Below, one piece after another: positions 1-8,785 of a stretch of DNA of 64,000 nucleotides. Each line of letters opens with the position of its first letter. Within the stretch, counting starts at the first letter, position 1. The notes below the pieces were generated by a model. The model did no database searches. It was not told the DNA's origin and saw only the letters and a program-made list of their open reading frames with translations. The position numbers were made by a program, and so were the translations under genes. Source of the stretch: JAXMHN01 sp964578605 (GTDB lineage: Bacteria > Verrucomicrobiota > Verrucomicrobiia > Limisphaerales > SIBE01); the NCBI GenBank assembly GCA_964578605.1, contig CAZODO010000007.1, positions 1 to 64,000 on the forward strand, written 5' to 3'.

Positions 1-2
1 GA

Positions 3-359
3 GCTGCCCTCGTGGAGCCGGTAATCAGAGTTAAAACCTGCTCACATCGAAACCACGCTCCACAGGCGGTCTTTGCCGGGTAAAACTTCCTCTCTGGAAC
101 AGCGACCCTTGGCCACCAATACGTCTAGCGCGGCGGCACTCTCCAAGGCCGAACCCCGGGCGATATCAAAAAACCGGCATCGGTCCGCGCCGGTGAACTG
201 ACCGTTCCCCTCCGCGATATTCCGTGGGATGGAGGGGCTGGCTCGGTCCAGTTGATCCCTGACCGAGAACGACTTGGGGAGGCGCTCCAGAAACGCTTCA
301 CGCCAGACAAGGAATGACAAGGAGGCTTGATAGACTTCCAGCTTCTCGTGGTCAAATCG
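3..359 (-). pseudogene. four-helix-bundle (23S rRNA intervening-sequence type) protein, apparently decayed at both ends
   Basis: The frame contains DQLDRASPSIPRNIAEGNGQ and DRCRFFDIARGSALE, the two hallmark stretches of the S23/four-helix-bundle family, whose members are small and about 115-125 aa. The usual N-terminus (RFDHEKLEVYQASL) can be read in frame at about 359-318, but no ATG, GTG or TTG precedes it after the upstream stop, so the first possible start is the TTG at 320. At the other end the frame meets TGA at 42-44, yet the codons beyond it (AGFNSDYRLHEGS) still resemble the family's C-terminus. I therefore read it as a recently broken gene; translation from TTG would give a truncated 92-aa product. 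The function of this family is not established. The window edge hides the remaining 3' end. Confidence 0.55.
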
Positions 360-483
360 ATGCGTCCTGCCGATTCCGAGTACGAAATGTCAGAGAGAAG
401 AATCTGAGATGCGCACCTTTTGGCAGGCACGGGTGCAATGGCGTTGCGCTCTCCGTTGCCACCCCCTATCTTGCGCCCTAAGT

Positions 484-1560
484 ATGGGCAAACTTGACGC
501 CACGACGGAACCGACTCCAGCGGAGTTGGGATACCGCATGCCGGCGGAATGGGACCGGCACGAAGCCACCTGGTTGGGTTGGCCGCACGAGACGAGCGAT
601 TGGCCTGGCAAAATGTCGGCGATTCGCTGGGTGTACGGCGAGATGATTCGGAAGATCGCGGACGGCGAGATCGTCCGGTTGTGCGTCAAGTCCAAAGCCC
701 ACGAGAAGACCGCGCGCCAGATGATCGAAGCCGCCGGCTGCGATCTTGCCCGGGTCGAGTTCCTTCCGTTTCCCACCAATCGGGGCTGGATGCGCGACAG
801 CGGGCCAATCTTCGTGAGGAACGGCAAAGGCAAAAAGCAGATTGTGCATTGGCATTTCAATGCTTGGGCCCGGTACCAGAACTGGCGCAAAGACCGCGTC
901 ATTCCTGAACTGGCCGCGCGCCATTTCGATCTGCCGCTGGTCCACGCGCGCAGCGGGCATCGCGATGTGGTCCTGGAGGGCGGCGGCATCGACGTCAACG
1001 GCCGGGGCACCTTGCTGACGACGGAGGAATGTTACCTTGACCCCGCCACCCAGGTGCGCAACCCGAGTTTCACCAAGCTGGAGTTCGAACGCGCGCTCAA
1101 GGATTACCTGGGCGTCACCAATATCCTCTGGTTTGGCCATGGCATCACCGGGGACGATACGCACGGGCATATCGATGACCTATGCCGCTTTGTGAATCCG
1201 AACACGGTGGTGATCATCCGCGAGACGAACCCGAAAGATATCAATTACCGCCCGCTGGAAGAGAACTGGGAGCGCGCGAAAGGGATGCGGCTCGAGGACG
1301 GATCCAAGCTGAGGGTGGCGGAACTGCCCATGCCGGCGCCCTTGTTCTTTGAGGGCTACCGGCTACCGGCCAGCTACGCCAACTTCTACATCGCCAACGC
1401 GTGCGTGATCGTTCCGACCTTCAACGACCCAAAAGACCGCATCGCACTCGGGGTTCTGGCGGACTTGTTTCCGGACCGGGAAGTTGTCGGCATTCATGCG
1501 GTGGACCTGGTCCTCGGGTATGGCACGCTGCATTGCCTAACCCAGCAGGAGCCCGCTTGA
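484..1560 (+). CDS. aguA: agmatine deiminase / peptidyl-arginine deiminase family protein
   Basis: This 358-aa protein belongs to the Porphyromonas-type peptidylarginine deiminase (AguA) family, which hydrolyses agmatine to N-carbamoylputrescine and ammonia in the cytosol. The guanidine-binding and catalytic landmarks are present: WMRDSGP (residues 102-108), EGGG (165-168), HGHIDD (227-232) and the C-terminal nucleophile Cys351 in TLHCLTQQEP. The ATG at 484 is preferred because the family begins close to the GYRMPAEWDRHEATWLGWP segment; the upstream 25 codons look non-coding. It stands alone, with no N-carbamoylputrescine amidohydrolase next to it in this window. Family assignment is firm. 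Agmatine as the substrate is inferred, because some members act on free or peptidyl arginine. Confidence 0.88.
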   Translation: MGKLDATTEPTPAELGYRMPAEWDRHEATWLGWPHETSDWPGKMSAIRWVYGEMIRKIADGEIVRLCVKSKAHEKTARQMIEAAGCDLARVEFLPFPTNRGWMRDSGPIFVRNGKGKKQIVHWHFNAWARYQNWRKDRVIPELAARHFDLPLVHARSGHRDVVLEGGGIDVNGRGTLLTTEECYLDPATQVRNPSFTKLEFERALKDYLGVTNILWFGHGITGDDTHGHIDDLCRFVNPNTVVIIRETNPKDINYRPLEENWERAKGMRLEDGSKLRVAELPMPAPLFFEGYRLPASYANFYIANACVIVPTFNDPKDRIALGVLADLFPDREVVGIHAVDLVLGYGTLHCLTQQEPA

Positions 1561-1702
1561 AATTCCGCTTTCAGCGTGCGCGAATCTGTGGGCTTGAAAA
1601 CCGTTAGGGCAAACCCCAAGCTTGCAATGCGGAATAACCCGCTCCATGGTTTTGTGAGCAATCAACACATCGCAGGAGTCCCTTGCGCTGCTTTTTAATC
1701 GA

Positions 1703-3505
1703 ATGAGTACAGCCCCTGAGTCCGGGTCACCCGAGCTAGGTCTCGATCTTGACCTGCACTTCCTGCCGGCGTGGGCCCAAAAGCCTGCGGAGAATAAATA
1801 CGCGAAGTTTGAAGGTGTTGAAGACCGGGGCGACCGCCCGCGAGGCGACCGCCGCGAGCGCAGGTTTGATCGGGGTCCAAGGCGTCCAGACGGCCGCGGC
1901 CCAGGCGCACCGGGAGGACCTCGCGGAGATCGAGGGCCGGCCCGAGAAGGAGGGCGCCCCCGCGGACAGGACTTTCGGTCGAGGGGGCAAGACCGGGGCC
2001 GAAGACCCGAGCGGATGGAGCCGCCGCCCCCTCCCATCGATGTCAATGTTTCCTTTATCCCGGAAGAGAAGGGAGTTGAATCGCTGGCGCGGCAGATTCG
2101 CCTCACGGGGCGGGCGTATCCGCTGTTCGATATTGGTTTTCTGATCTTGAAGAAGCCCGACCGGTATGTGGTCCGCTTTGAGATCATCAAGAAACCGGAC
2201 GGCCAGGTCGCGCAACCCTTATTTGTTTGCGCGTTGGATGAGACGCTTTGGTTGTCCGAACAGGAAGCCATCGACTACGTCCTGGGCAAGCATTTCACCA
2301 CGTTTTACCAGCCGGAACGAACGCCGGCCGAGCCGCCCAAGGGCACCTATACCTTCGTGGCCCAATGCGGGATGAGCGGCACCATCCTCGGCCCGCCGAA
2401 CTACCACGATTACCAGAATAAGCTCCGGAAGCTGCACGCGGAGCGTTTCTCGCGGATGCCATTCGAAGTCTTCAAGGCGCGCATCAAGATTGTGCGCGAC
2501 GAGGCCGTGGTGAAGAAATGGCTCGAAGACCAGAGCTGGAAAACCGAGTACGTCTGCCTGAATGTGCCCGACACCCTGAAATTGGGCACGCGCGAGGAAG
2601 TGGAACAACATTTCCGCCAGACGCACATGGCCAACGTCATCAAGCCGGTCGAAGCGCATACCCTGAGCGGGTCCGCTGCACAGGGTTTGCCGACTGCGGC
2701 ACTGCAGCGCCTGGTGCGCCGTTGCTGGGATGAGCAGATGCGCTTTCCGCTCAAGTTGGTGAACGTGCTCAGCCAGCAGTTTGCCAGTCATGGCCTGCAA
2801 TTCTTCAAGGTCAACAAGACCGTCACGCACGTTTCTGTCGCGCGGCCTCGTTACTTGGATCCGGAGCTGACGCCTGTGTCGGAAGGTGTCCGAAGGATTG
2901 TCGACTTTATCCAGGCAACGCCGCAATGCACCCGGCGGAAGATTCTGGAAGCCCTGGTGCCGGTTTCGCTAACCCCGGTCGCGCCCGCAACCCCGGCGGA
3001 GCCCGGGGCACCTGCCGCCGAACCAACGGCCACGCCCGAACTGGCTGCCGTGAATAGCGATCTTCACTGGTTGATTCACCAGGGCCATGTCATCGAATTC
3101 GCCAGCGGCCTGATCGAGTTGGCCAAGAAGCCGATCCCAAGACCGCCCAAGCCTGAAAAGCCGGACGCCGCTGCCCCAAGCGCTCCCCCAGAGGGTCAAG
3201 CACCGGCCGGGGAAGCGACCGCCACCCCGGAAGCGGCTCCGGACGCCCCAGCCTCTGGCGAGGCGACGGCTGAGCCGGCTCAACCTTCTGAGCCTGTTCC
3301 TGCACCGGAACAAGGCGCGACACAATCGGAGGTTGCCGCACCCGAGCCCGTGGCCGAACAGCCGGCGCCCGAAACCCAGGAGCAGCGCGCAGTCCTGCCA
3401 CCTTCGGAACCTGGCCCAGCCGCGAGCCCCGAAGCTCCTCGGGAGCCGGAGGCTGCGAGCGAAGCGCAACCAGCTCCGTCGAGCCCGACTCCCGAGAGCC
3501 GGTAA
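1703..3505 (+). CDS. hypothetical protein with R/G/D-rich N-terminus and P/A/E-rich tail
   Basis: I do not recognise this 600-aa protein. It has three parts. Residues about 35-105 are a low-complexity Arg/Gly/Asp/Pro stretch with many RGD, RGP and DRG steps, like RGG-type RNA-binding tails. Residues about 110-460 are a folded, non-repetitive core without signal peptide or membrane segment. The last 140 residues are Pro/Ala/Glu-rich and probably disordered. The core contains a two-stranded basic region (FLILKKPDRYVVRFEIIKKP) and a helical, charged second half. A role in nucleic-acid binding is only suggested by the tail composition. It is followed by a strong GC hairpin (3524-3559) and seems to be a single-gene unit. 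Confidence 0.75.
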   Translation: MSTAPESGSPELGLDLDLHFLPAWAQKPAENKYAKFEGVEDRGDRPRGDRRERRFDRGPRRPDGRGPGAPGGPRGDRGPAREGGRPRGQDFRSRGQDRGRRPERMEPPPPPIDVNVSFIPEEKGVESLARQIRLTGRAYPLFDIGFLILKKPDRYVVRFEIIKKPDGQVAQPLFVCALDETLWLSEQEAIDYVLGKHFTTFYQPERTPAEPPKGTYTFVAQCGMSGTILGPPNYHDYQNKLRKLHAERFSRMPFEVFKARIKIVRDEAVVKKWLEDQSWKTEYVCLNVPDTLKLGTREEVEQHFRQTHMANVIKPVEAHTLSGSAAQGLPTAALQRLVRRCWDEQMRFPLKLVNVLSQQFASHGLQFFKVNKTVTHVSVARPRYLDPELTPVSEGVRRIVDFIQATPQCTRRKILEALVPVSLTPVAPATPAEPGAPAAEPTATPELAAVNSDLHWLIHQGHVIEFASGLIELAKKPIPRPPKPEKPDAAAPSAPPEGQAPAGEATATPEAAPDAPASGEATAEPAQPSEPVPAPEQGATQSEVAAPEPVAEQPAPETQEQRAVLPPSEPGPAASPEAPREPEAASEAQPAPSSPTPESR

Positions 3506-3523
3506 CTCGCAAGAACGAACTTG

Positions 3524-3559
3524 ACGGGGCGGCCTTTCGCTGTGCGAGGGCCGCCCCGT
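3524..3559 (+). terminator. GC-rich hairpin after the R/G-rich gene
   Basis: A perfect 11-bp stem (ACGGGGCGGCC at 3524-3534 with its complement at 3549-3559) and a 14-nt loop begin 18 nt after the stop codon. There is no clear T-run, so it may only stabilise the 3' end or act as a weak terminator. Confidence 0.5.
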
Positions 3560-3646
3560 TCGTCTATCCAGCTTGGCGAACCGGAATTGTCATCCCTGGA
3601 GTCTTTTTCGTTGGGAACGGACTGTCCCCTGGCTTAGATTGCGCTC

Positions 3647-4366
3647 ATGGGCGAGCCAACGGCAGTTCTGAAACTGGAGGGCGTGGGAAAGTCGTACGAA
3701 TCCGTGGATCACGGAGCTCCGGTTCGTGTTCTCGACGGGATTTCCTTGGCTGTGGAAAGCGGGCAGTCCGTCGCGATTGTGGGCCCTTCCGGCTCGGGCA
3801 AGAGCACGCTGTTGAACATCATCGGGACCCTGGACCGGCCTAGCTGCGGTCGCGTGCTGCTGGACGGCGAAGAAGTGAGCCGATTTGACGATGCCCAGCT
3901 CGCCGCGGTTCGGAATCGCCGGATCGGGTTTGTCTTCCAGGCGCATCATCTCTTGCCGCAGTGTACGGTGCTTGAAAACGTCCTTGTCCCGACCATGCCC
4001 AGTCAGGATCGCGAGCTCCGCGCGGGGGCCGAGGGCCGGGCGCGCGCCCTGCTGGACCGGGTGGGGCTGGGATCCCGGTTGGGTCACCGGCCCGGGCAGC
4101 TCTCGGGAGGCGAACGCCAAAGAGTGGCTGTCGTGCGCGCCCTTATCAATCACCCGAAACTCTTGCTGGCGGATGAGCCGACCGGCGCGTTGGATCGAAC
4201 ATCCTCCCACGAGTTGAGCCAGCTTCTGATCGAGCTGAATCGGGAGCAAGGCGTCACGCTTATCCTGGTGACGCACGCGCTTGATCTTGCCTCACGCATG
4301 CATCGCGTGTTCGAACTGAGAGACGGCAGGTTGGCCGGTCCGGAAACAGCAACGCCTCGCCCATGA
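3647..4366 (+). CDS. ABC transporter ATP-binding protein (LolD/MacB type)
   Basis: This 239-aa nucleotide-binding subunit has a Walker A at residues 46-53 (GPSGSGKS), a Q-loop in FVFQAHHLLP, the signature LSGGERQ at 152-158 and a Walker B with switch region LLLADEPTGALD at 172-183. The LLP after the Q-loop and the 240-residue length are typical of the LolD/MacB/FtsE subfamily, which powers mechanotransmission rather than import. Its stop overlaps the start of the permease gene by 4 nt (ATGA at 4363), so the two products are almost certainly made together. Likely cargo is a lipoprotein or peptide at the inner membrane; the sequence does not say which. Confidence 0.92.
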   Translation: MGEPTAVLKLEGVGKSYESVDHGAPVRVLDGISLAVESGQSVAIVGPSGSGKSTLLNIIGTLDRPSCGRVLLDGEEVSRFDDAQLAAVRNRRIGFVFQAHHLLPQCTVLENVLVPTMPSQDRELRAGAEGRARALLDRVGLGSRLGHRPGQLSGGERQRVAVVRALINHPKLLLADEPTGALDRTSSHELSQLLIELNREQGVTLILVTHALDLASRMHRVFELRDGRLAGPETATPRP

Positions 4367-7300
4367 CTCTGCCAGGATTCATTCTTCGCAGCTTGCGGTT
4401 CCATGCCCGGTCGCATCTCGGTGCGTTGCTGGGCGCTGCCGTTGGCGCCGCGGTGCTGGTCGGGGCCCTGGTCGTTGGGGATTCCGTGCGCGGGAGCTTG
4501 CGGGAGATGGCCCTGACGCGGCTGGGCAAGACGGAGCTGGCCTTGGCGTCGAACGACCGGTTCTTTCGGTCCCAACTGGCCCAAGACCTCCCGCGCGCCG
4601 CGGGGGGGTCGATGACGGCCGTGGTCCAAGTCCTGGGCACCGCCGCTCTGAGTGACGGTTCGGCCCGCGCCAACAGTGTCCAGGTGCTCGGAGTTCAGCG
4701 CGAATTCTGGGGCTTCGGCCTCGAGCCGGCCGCCTTCCCACCTCCGGGGCCAGGCGAAGCCGCCCTCAACAGACCGCTTGCCGAACAGCTCAGAGTCAAA
4801 GCAGGTGACCGAATTGTCTTGAGGGTTGACAAACCGTCCTCGCTCTCGCGCGAAGCGCCCATCGCGCCCCAGGAAGATTTTGCGCTGGCCCTGCCCTTGA
4901 CGGTCCGCGCCGTTGTGCCCGACGAACAGATGGGCCGGTTCAGCTTGCAGGCGAACCAGATCTCGCCCTTCAACGCTTTCCTCGACGCCGAGTGGCTGGC
5001 CGAGCGGCTCGGAGTGCTGGGCCGGGCAAACCTCATCCTTGCCGCCGGCGCCGGCATCTCGCCCGAAACGGCGAACCAGGCCCTCGCGAATACCTGGCAA
5101 TTGGCGGATGCGGAACTGACCCTGCGGGATCTCCCTGGCGCCGGCGGCGAGCTTCGCACAACCCGGGTGTTTCTGGACCCTCCGGTTGCCGCAGCCGCCA
5201 TGAGTGCGGCTTCGAACGCCTCCCCGATCCTCACATACTTCGTCAATGAACTTCGTTTCGATAACCGCGCGACGCCCTATTCCATGGTCACCGCCATGGG
5301 CGCGCCCATCGTCCCGCCCGACATGCGAGACGACGAAATCCTCCTGAACTCGTGGCTTGCGGAAGATCTCCAAGCCAAGCCCGGTGACCCGGTCAGGCTG
5401 GCCTACTTCGTCATTGGCGCCTCGCGCACACTTGTGGAACGGACGAATTCGTTCCGAGTGCGCGGCATTGTGCCGCTGGAAGGCGCCGCTGCCGACCGCA
5501 CCCTGATGCCGGACTTCCCTGGCCTGGATAAAGCCGAGAGCACCCGGGACTGGGACAGCAGTATTCCCATCCAGCTCGAACGCATCCGGCCCCAGGACGA
5601 AGAGTACTGGAAGCAATATCGCGGGACGCCCAAGGCCTTCATCACGCTCGCCGCCGGGCAAGCGATCTGGAACAACCGCTTTGGCGATGTCACGGCCGTG
5701 CGTTATCCAAGCCCGGCCGATCCCAGCCAGGTCGGCCCGGCGATCCTCCGGTCCCTGCATCCCGCGGCCGTGGGCCTGAGCTTTCAACCCGTCCGGTTCC
5801 TGGCGCTCGCCGCGAGCGAACAGGGCCAGGATTTCGGCCAACTCTTCCTCGGGTTCAGCTTCTTCCTTCTGATCGCGGCGCTGCTCCTGATGGCGCTTCT
5901 TTTCCAATTCGGGATAGAACGCCGGGCCGAAGAGGTGGGAACGCTCCTCGCCGTCGGGTTCAAGCCGAAGCAAGTGCGCCAACTGCTGCTTTGGGAAGGC
6001 GTCGCGCTGGCGCTGCTGGGAACGGCGCTCGGTGTTCCGGGCGGGATCGCCTACGCGCAGGCGATGCTTTACGGGCTTTCCACCGTCTGGCGAAGCGCGG
6101 TCGGCACCTCCGGCCTGCGGTATCATGCCGAACCCCTCACGCTGGTGATCGGAACGGTCAGCGGGGTCGTGGTCGGCTCGCTCGTCATTTGGCTCGCGTT
6201 GCGCAAGCAAGCCCGGCAGCCCGTCCGGGAACTCCTGGCAGAAGGCGCAAGTTCAGAACGGGTGGAGCGTGCAAACGAGCGCAGTTCCGGGATTTGGATT
6301 GGCTGGCTTGCGAGCGCGCTGGCCATGCTGCTGATCGGCTGGGCCGGGCTGAGCCAGGAAACCGGGAATCCAGGCGCCTTCTTTGCCGCCGGCGCCCTGT
6401 TGCTGATCTCGGGTTTAGGCTTCGCCGCCGCGTTCTTCCATGCCTTGACGACCGCAGAATCCTCTCGCCGTCCGACGCTTGCCGGGATGGGACTCCGCAA
6501 CATCACGCGCCGGCGCCGGCGCAGTCTTGCCACTGTCGGTCTCCTCGCGTGCGGCAGTTTTCTTGTCGCTTCGATTGGCGTGTTCAGGCTTGAGACGTCG
6601 GACACCGTGCGCCAGCGGTCATCCGGCACGGGCGGGTTCGCTCTGATCGGCGAAGCCACCCTGCCTATTGTGCACGACTTGAACACGGAAGAAGGACGCG
6701 ACTTCCTCAACCTTGGCGAAGAGGATCTCGCCGGGGTCAAGTACGTGCCCTTCCGCGTCCGTGACGGCGAGGAAGCCAGTTGCCTGAATTTGAACCGTGC
6801 GCAAAAGCCGCGCTTGCTTGGGGTGCGGCCTGAATGGCTGGACAAGCGCCAGTCCTTCACGTTCACCCAAGTGGCCAAAGGCCTCGATAGCACCGATCCC
6901 TGGCTGCTTCTCAACCAAACGGATCCCGCGGGGAGCGTCCCCGCCATCGGCGATGCCGCTTCCATCCAATGGGCCATGGGGAAGAAGGTGGGCGACACGC
7001 TTGCTTACACCGACGATCGCGGCCGCCAGTTCAACATCCGGATCGTGGCCGCGGTGGCCAACTCCATCCTCCAGGGCAGCCTCATCATCAGTGAAGCCCA
7101 TTTCCTGACGCGGTTTCCGTCCGAACGCGGATACCGCATGTTCCTGATCGATGTGCAGCCCTATCAGGGGCCGCAAATTGAACAAGCCGCCAGCACGCTT
7201 TCCAGGGCTCTCCAGGACTACGGTCTCCAGATCACCCCGGCTGCTGCTCGCTTGGCCGCCTTTAACGCCGTGCAGAACACTTACCTCAACACCTTCCAGA

Positions 7301-7659
7301 TCCTGGGCGGGCTCGGTTTGCTCTTGGGCAGCGTTGGACTTGGCGTGCTCGTCTTGCGCAACGTGCTCGAGCGCCGAAGCGAATTGGCCCTGCTCCTGGC
7401 GGTGGGTTTCCGGCCGCGCGCGTTGAAGTCTTTGGTGGTGGCGGAACACGGGGCGCTGCTGGCCCTTGGTCTCCTTGTGGGGATCCTGGCGGCTTTCATC
7501 GCCGTCCTCCCGACATGGCTCTCTCCCGGGGCGGAATTCCCGGTCCGCTCGCTCTTGCTCACCCTGGGCGGAGTGCTGGCCAGCGGCTTAATCTGGACCT
7601 GGGCCGCAACGCAGCTTGCCTTGCGCGGTCGATTGCTGGACGCTTTGCGAAACGAGTAA
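4363..7659 (+). CDS. ABC transporter permease, double FtsX-domain
   Basis: This 1098-aa membrane protein has an N-terminal transmembrane helix (about residues 20-40), a long periplasmic domain to about residue 495, then a three-helix FtsX block (LFLGFSFFLLIAALLLMALLF onward). A second periplasmic segment follows and a second FtsX block ends the protein (FQILGGLGLLLGSVGLGVLVL onward). The motif RRAEEVGTLLAVGFKPKQVRQLL before the second helix of each block is the conserved coupling-helix region of MacB/LolE-type permeases (repeated as RRSELALLLAVGFRPRALKSLV). It pairs with the ATPase directly upstream. Proteins with two FtsX domains in one chain can form the complete membrane part, so a separate partner permease is probably not needed. 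Confidence 0.9.
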   Translation: MTLPGFILRSLRFHARSHLGALLGAAVGAAVLVGALVVGDSVRGSLREMALTRLGKTELALASNDRFFRSQLAQDLPRAAGGSMTAVVQVLGTAALSDGSARANSVQVLGVQREFWGFGLEPAAFPPPGPGEAALNRPLAEQLRVKAGDRIVLRVDKPSSLSREAPIAPQEDFALALPLTVRAVVPDEQMGRFSLQANQISPFNAFLDAEWLAERLGVLGRANLILAAGAGISPETANQALANTWQLADAELTLRDLPGAGGELRTTRVFLDPPVAAAAMSAASNASPILTYFVNELRFDNRATPYSMVTAMGAPIVPPDMRDDEILLNSWLAEDLQAKPGDPVRLAYFVIGASRTLVERTNSFRVRGIVPLEGAAADRTLMPDFPGLDKAESTRDWDSSIPIQLERIRPQDEEYWKQYRGTPKAFITLAAGQAIWNNRFGDVTAVRYPSPADPSQVGPAILRSLHPAAVGLSFQPVRFLALAASEQGQDFGQLFLGFSFFLLIAALLLMALLFQFGIERRAEEVGTLLAVGFKPKQVRQLLLWEGVALALLGTALGVPGGIAYAQAMLYGLSTVWRSAVGTSGLRYHAEPLTLVIGTVSGVVVGSLVIWLALRKQARQPVRELLAEGASSERVERANERSSGIWIGWLASALAMLLIGWAGLSQETGNPGAFFAAGALLLISGLGFAAAFFHALTTAESSRRPTLAGMGLRNITRRRRRSLATVGLLACGSFLVASIGVFRLETSDTVRQRSSGTGGFALIGEATLPIVHDLNTEEGRDFLNLGEEDLAGVKYVPFRVRDGEEASCLNLNRAQKPRLLGVRPEWLDKRQSFTFTQVAKGLDSTDPWLLLNQTDPAGSVPAIGDAASIQWAMGKKVGDTLAYTDDRGRQFNIRIVAAVANSILQGSLIISEAHFLTRFPSERGYRMFLIDVQPYQGPQIEQAASTLSRALQDYGLQITPAAARLAAFNAVQNTYLNTFQILGGLGLLLGSVGLGVLVLRNVLERRSELALLLAVGFRPRALKSLVVAEHGALLALGLLVGILAAFIAVLPTWLSPGAEFPVRSLLLTLGGVLASGLIWTWAATQLALRGRLLDALRNE

Positions 7660-7662
7660 GGC

Positions 7663-8307
7663 ATGCACGTGTATTTCATTCCATCCACCTTCGCCCTTTG
7701 CCTGGTTGCCCTCTCAACGTTCGGCGCGGAGCCGGAGCTTATTTACCAGAACGATTTTGAAAAGGCTGCGGTCAACCAGGTCCCCGAGGAGTTGCTCGTG
7801 CTCGATGGCGGGTTCGCGGTCAAACAGGAGAACGACAACAAATTCCTCGAATTGCCCGGAGATCCGCTCGATACCTACGGCGTGCTGTTTGGACCGTCTG
7901 AAAAGGACGGCATTGCCGCTTCCGCCCGCGTGTTTGGCACGGCCAGGGGCCGGCGCTATCCCACCTTCGCCATGGGACTCAATGGCGTGGGCGGTTACCG
8001 CGTCAAGGTCAGCCCCGGCAAAAAAGCCCTCGAACTCTTCCGCGGAGACACCCTCAAAGCCAGCGTGCCTTACCAATGGCAGCCCGGCACCTGGACCCGT
8101 TTGCGCCTGCAAGTGCGCAAGACCAGCGCCGACACCGTCATCGAAGGCAAAGCTTGGCCTGATGGAAAGGCCGAACCTGCCAATTGGATGATCTCCACGA
8201 CCGAAACGGACGATCTTCCCGCAGGGCGCGCCAGCGTTTTCGGCAGCCCATTTTCCGGCACACCCATCCGCTACGACGACTTGGCCGTAATCCGTCTTCG
8301 GCAGTAG
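7663..8307 (+). CDS. secreted beta-sandwich protein (DUF1080/LamG-like), unknown function
   Basis: A 214-aa protein with a signal peptide (residues 1-22, cleavage near STFGA). The rest reads as a single jelly-roll domain of the kind seen in 3-keto-disaccharide-hydrolase-like (DUF1080) and LamG proteins: an opening YQNDFE strand, a central GVGGYRVKVSPGKKALELFR hairpin, a WTRLRLQVR strand and a closing IRYDDLAVIRL strand. No catalytic residue can be named. The start codon lies 3 nt after the permease stop, so it is probably the third gene of the ABC exporter operon and may be a periplasmic or surface partner of the transporter. A strong hairpin follows at 8340-8363. Confidence 0.75.
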   Translation: MHVYFIPSTFALCLVALSTFGAEPELIYQNDFEKAAVNQVPEELLVLDGGFAVKQENDNKFLELPGDPLDTYGVLFGPSEKDGIAASARVFGTARGRRYPTFAMGLNGVGGYRVKVSPGKKALELFRGDTLKASVPYQWQPGTWTRLRLQVRKTSADTVIEGKAWPDGKAEPANWMISTTETDDLPAGRASVFGSPFSGTPIRYDDLAVIRLRQ

Positions 8308-8339
8308 GGAATCGAGGCCGCCATCGTTTTGGGCTGCAG

Positions 8340-8363
8340 CCCCGGACCTGGGCAGGTCCGGGG
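8340..8363 (+). terminator. 10-bp perfect hairpin after the exporter operon
   Basis: CCCCGGACCT pairs perfectly with AGGTCCGGGG across a 4-nt GGGC loop, 32 nt after the stop codon of the secreted protein. No T-run follows, so factor-independent termination is likely but not certain. Confidence 0.55.
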
Positions 8364-8436
8364 AAGGGAAGGTGAGACAAAATGGCACACTTCTTAGGAG
8401 GCGCTTCCGGCCCAGTTCCGCGGTGCCTTCGCTCTT

Positions 8437-8526
8437 CACCCGTAGATCACCCGTAGATCACCCGTAGATCACCCGTTCGTGAACGGGTGATCACCGGGTG
8501 ATCACCGAGTGACGACCGTGTTTAGA
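8437..8526. repeat. dispersed intergenic repeat, copy 1 (three 11-bp units plus palindrome)
   Basis: Three exact tandem copies of CACCCGTAGAT (8437-8469) run into a 26-nt palindrome (8467-8492; arms GATCACCCGTTC and its complement around a GT centre). Two further degenerate CGGGTGATC half-sites follow up to about 8516. The same layout recurs at 35767 with only scattered differences. The rest of the interval 8308-8785 holds a hairpin and no convincing gene. Confidence 0.85.
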
Positions 8527-8785
8527 CCGGATGGAGCGGGGATGGGCTGGGGAAGAATTGTCGCCAGTAAAGCTCCTTGAAGGCGTTTCCCTTTGGGCGC
8601 CGGCCATCTTCGTTCACCAGCATGGGCTGGACGCCTAGCCACCACGGGACAGAGCGGTGGTTCATGGGCCCGAGTTCAGCACGCTTTACCGCCCCCGGGC
8701 AAGATTTCGCGGCTGACTGACGGTGAATCAATTCAGCCGCGCTGACGCCAATTTGCCTCCCCTGGGAGGCTTGCAGAAGATCTGC

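Noticed and set aside
4150..6210. 686-codon antisense frame inside the permease gene
   Set aside because: It mirrors the codon pattern of the real FtsX permease; GC-rich coding DNA often leaves such antisense frames open.
8437..8469. CRISPR-like array of three identical 11-bp units
   Set aside because: The units are directly adjacent without spacers and far too short for CRISPR repeats; no cas genes are present.
8522..8731. 69-codon minus-strand frame
   Set aside because: No recognisable motif, no ribosome-binding site, and composition typical of a random open frame in GC-rich DNA.
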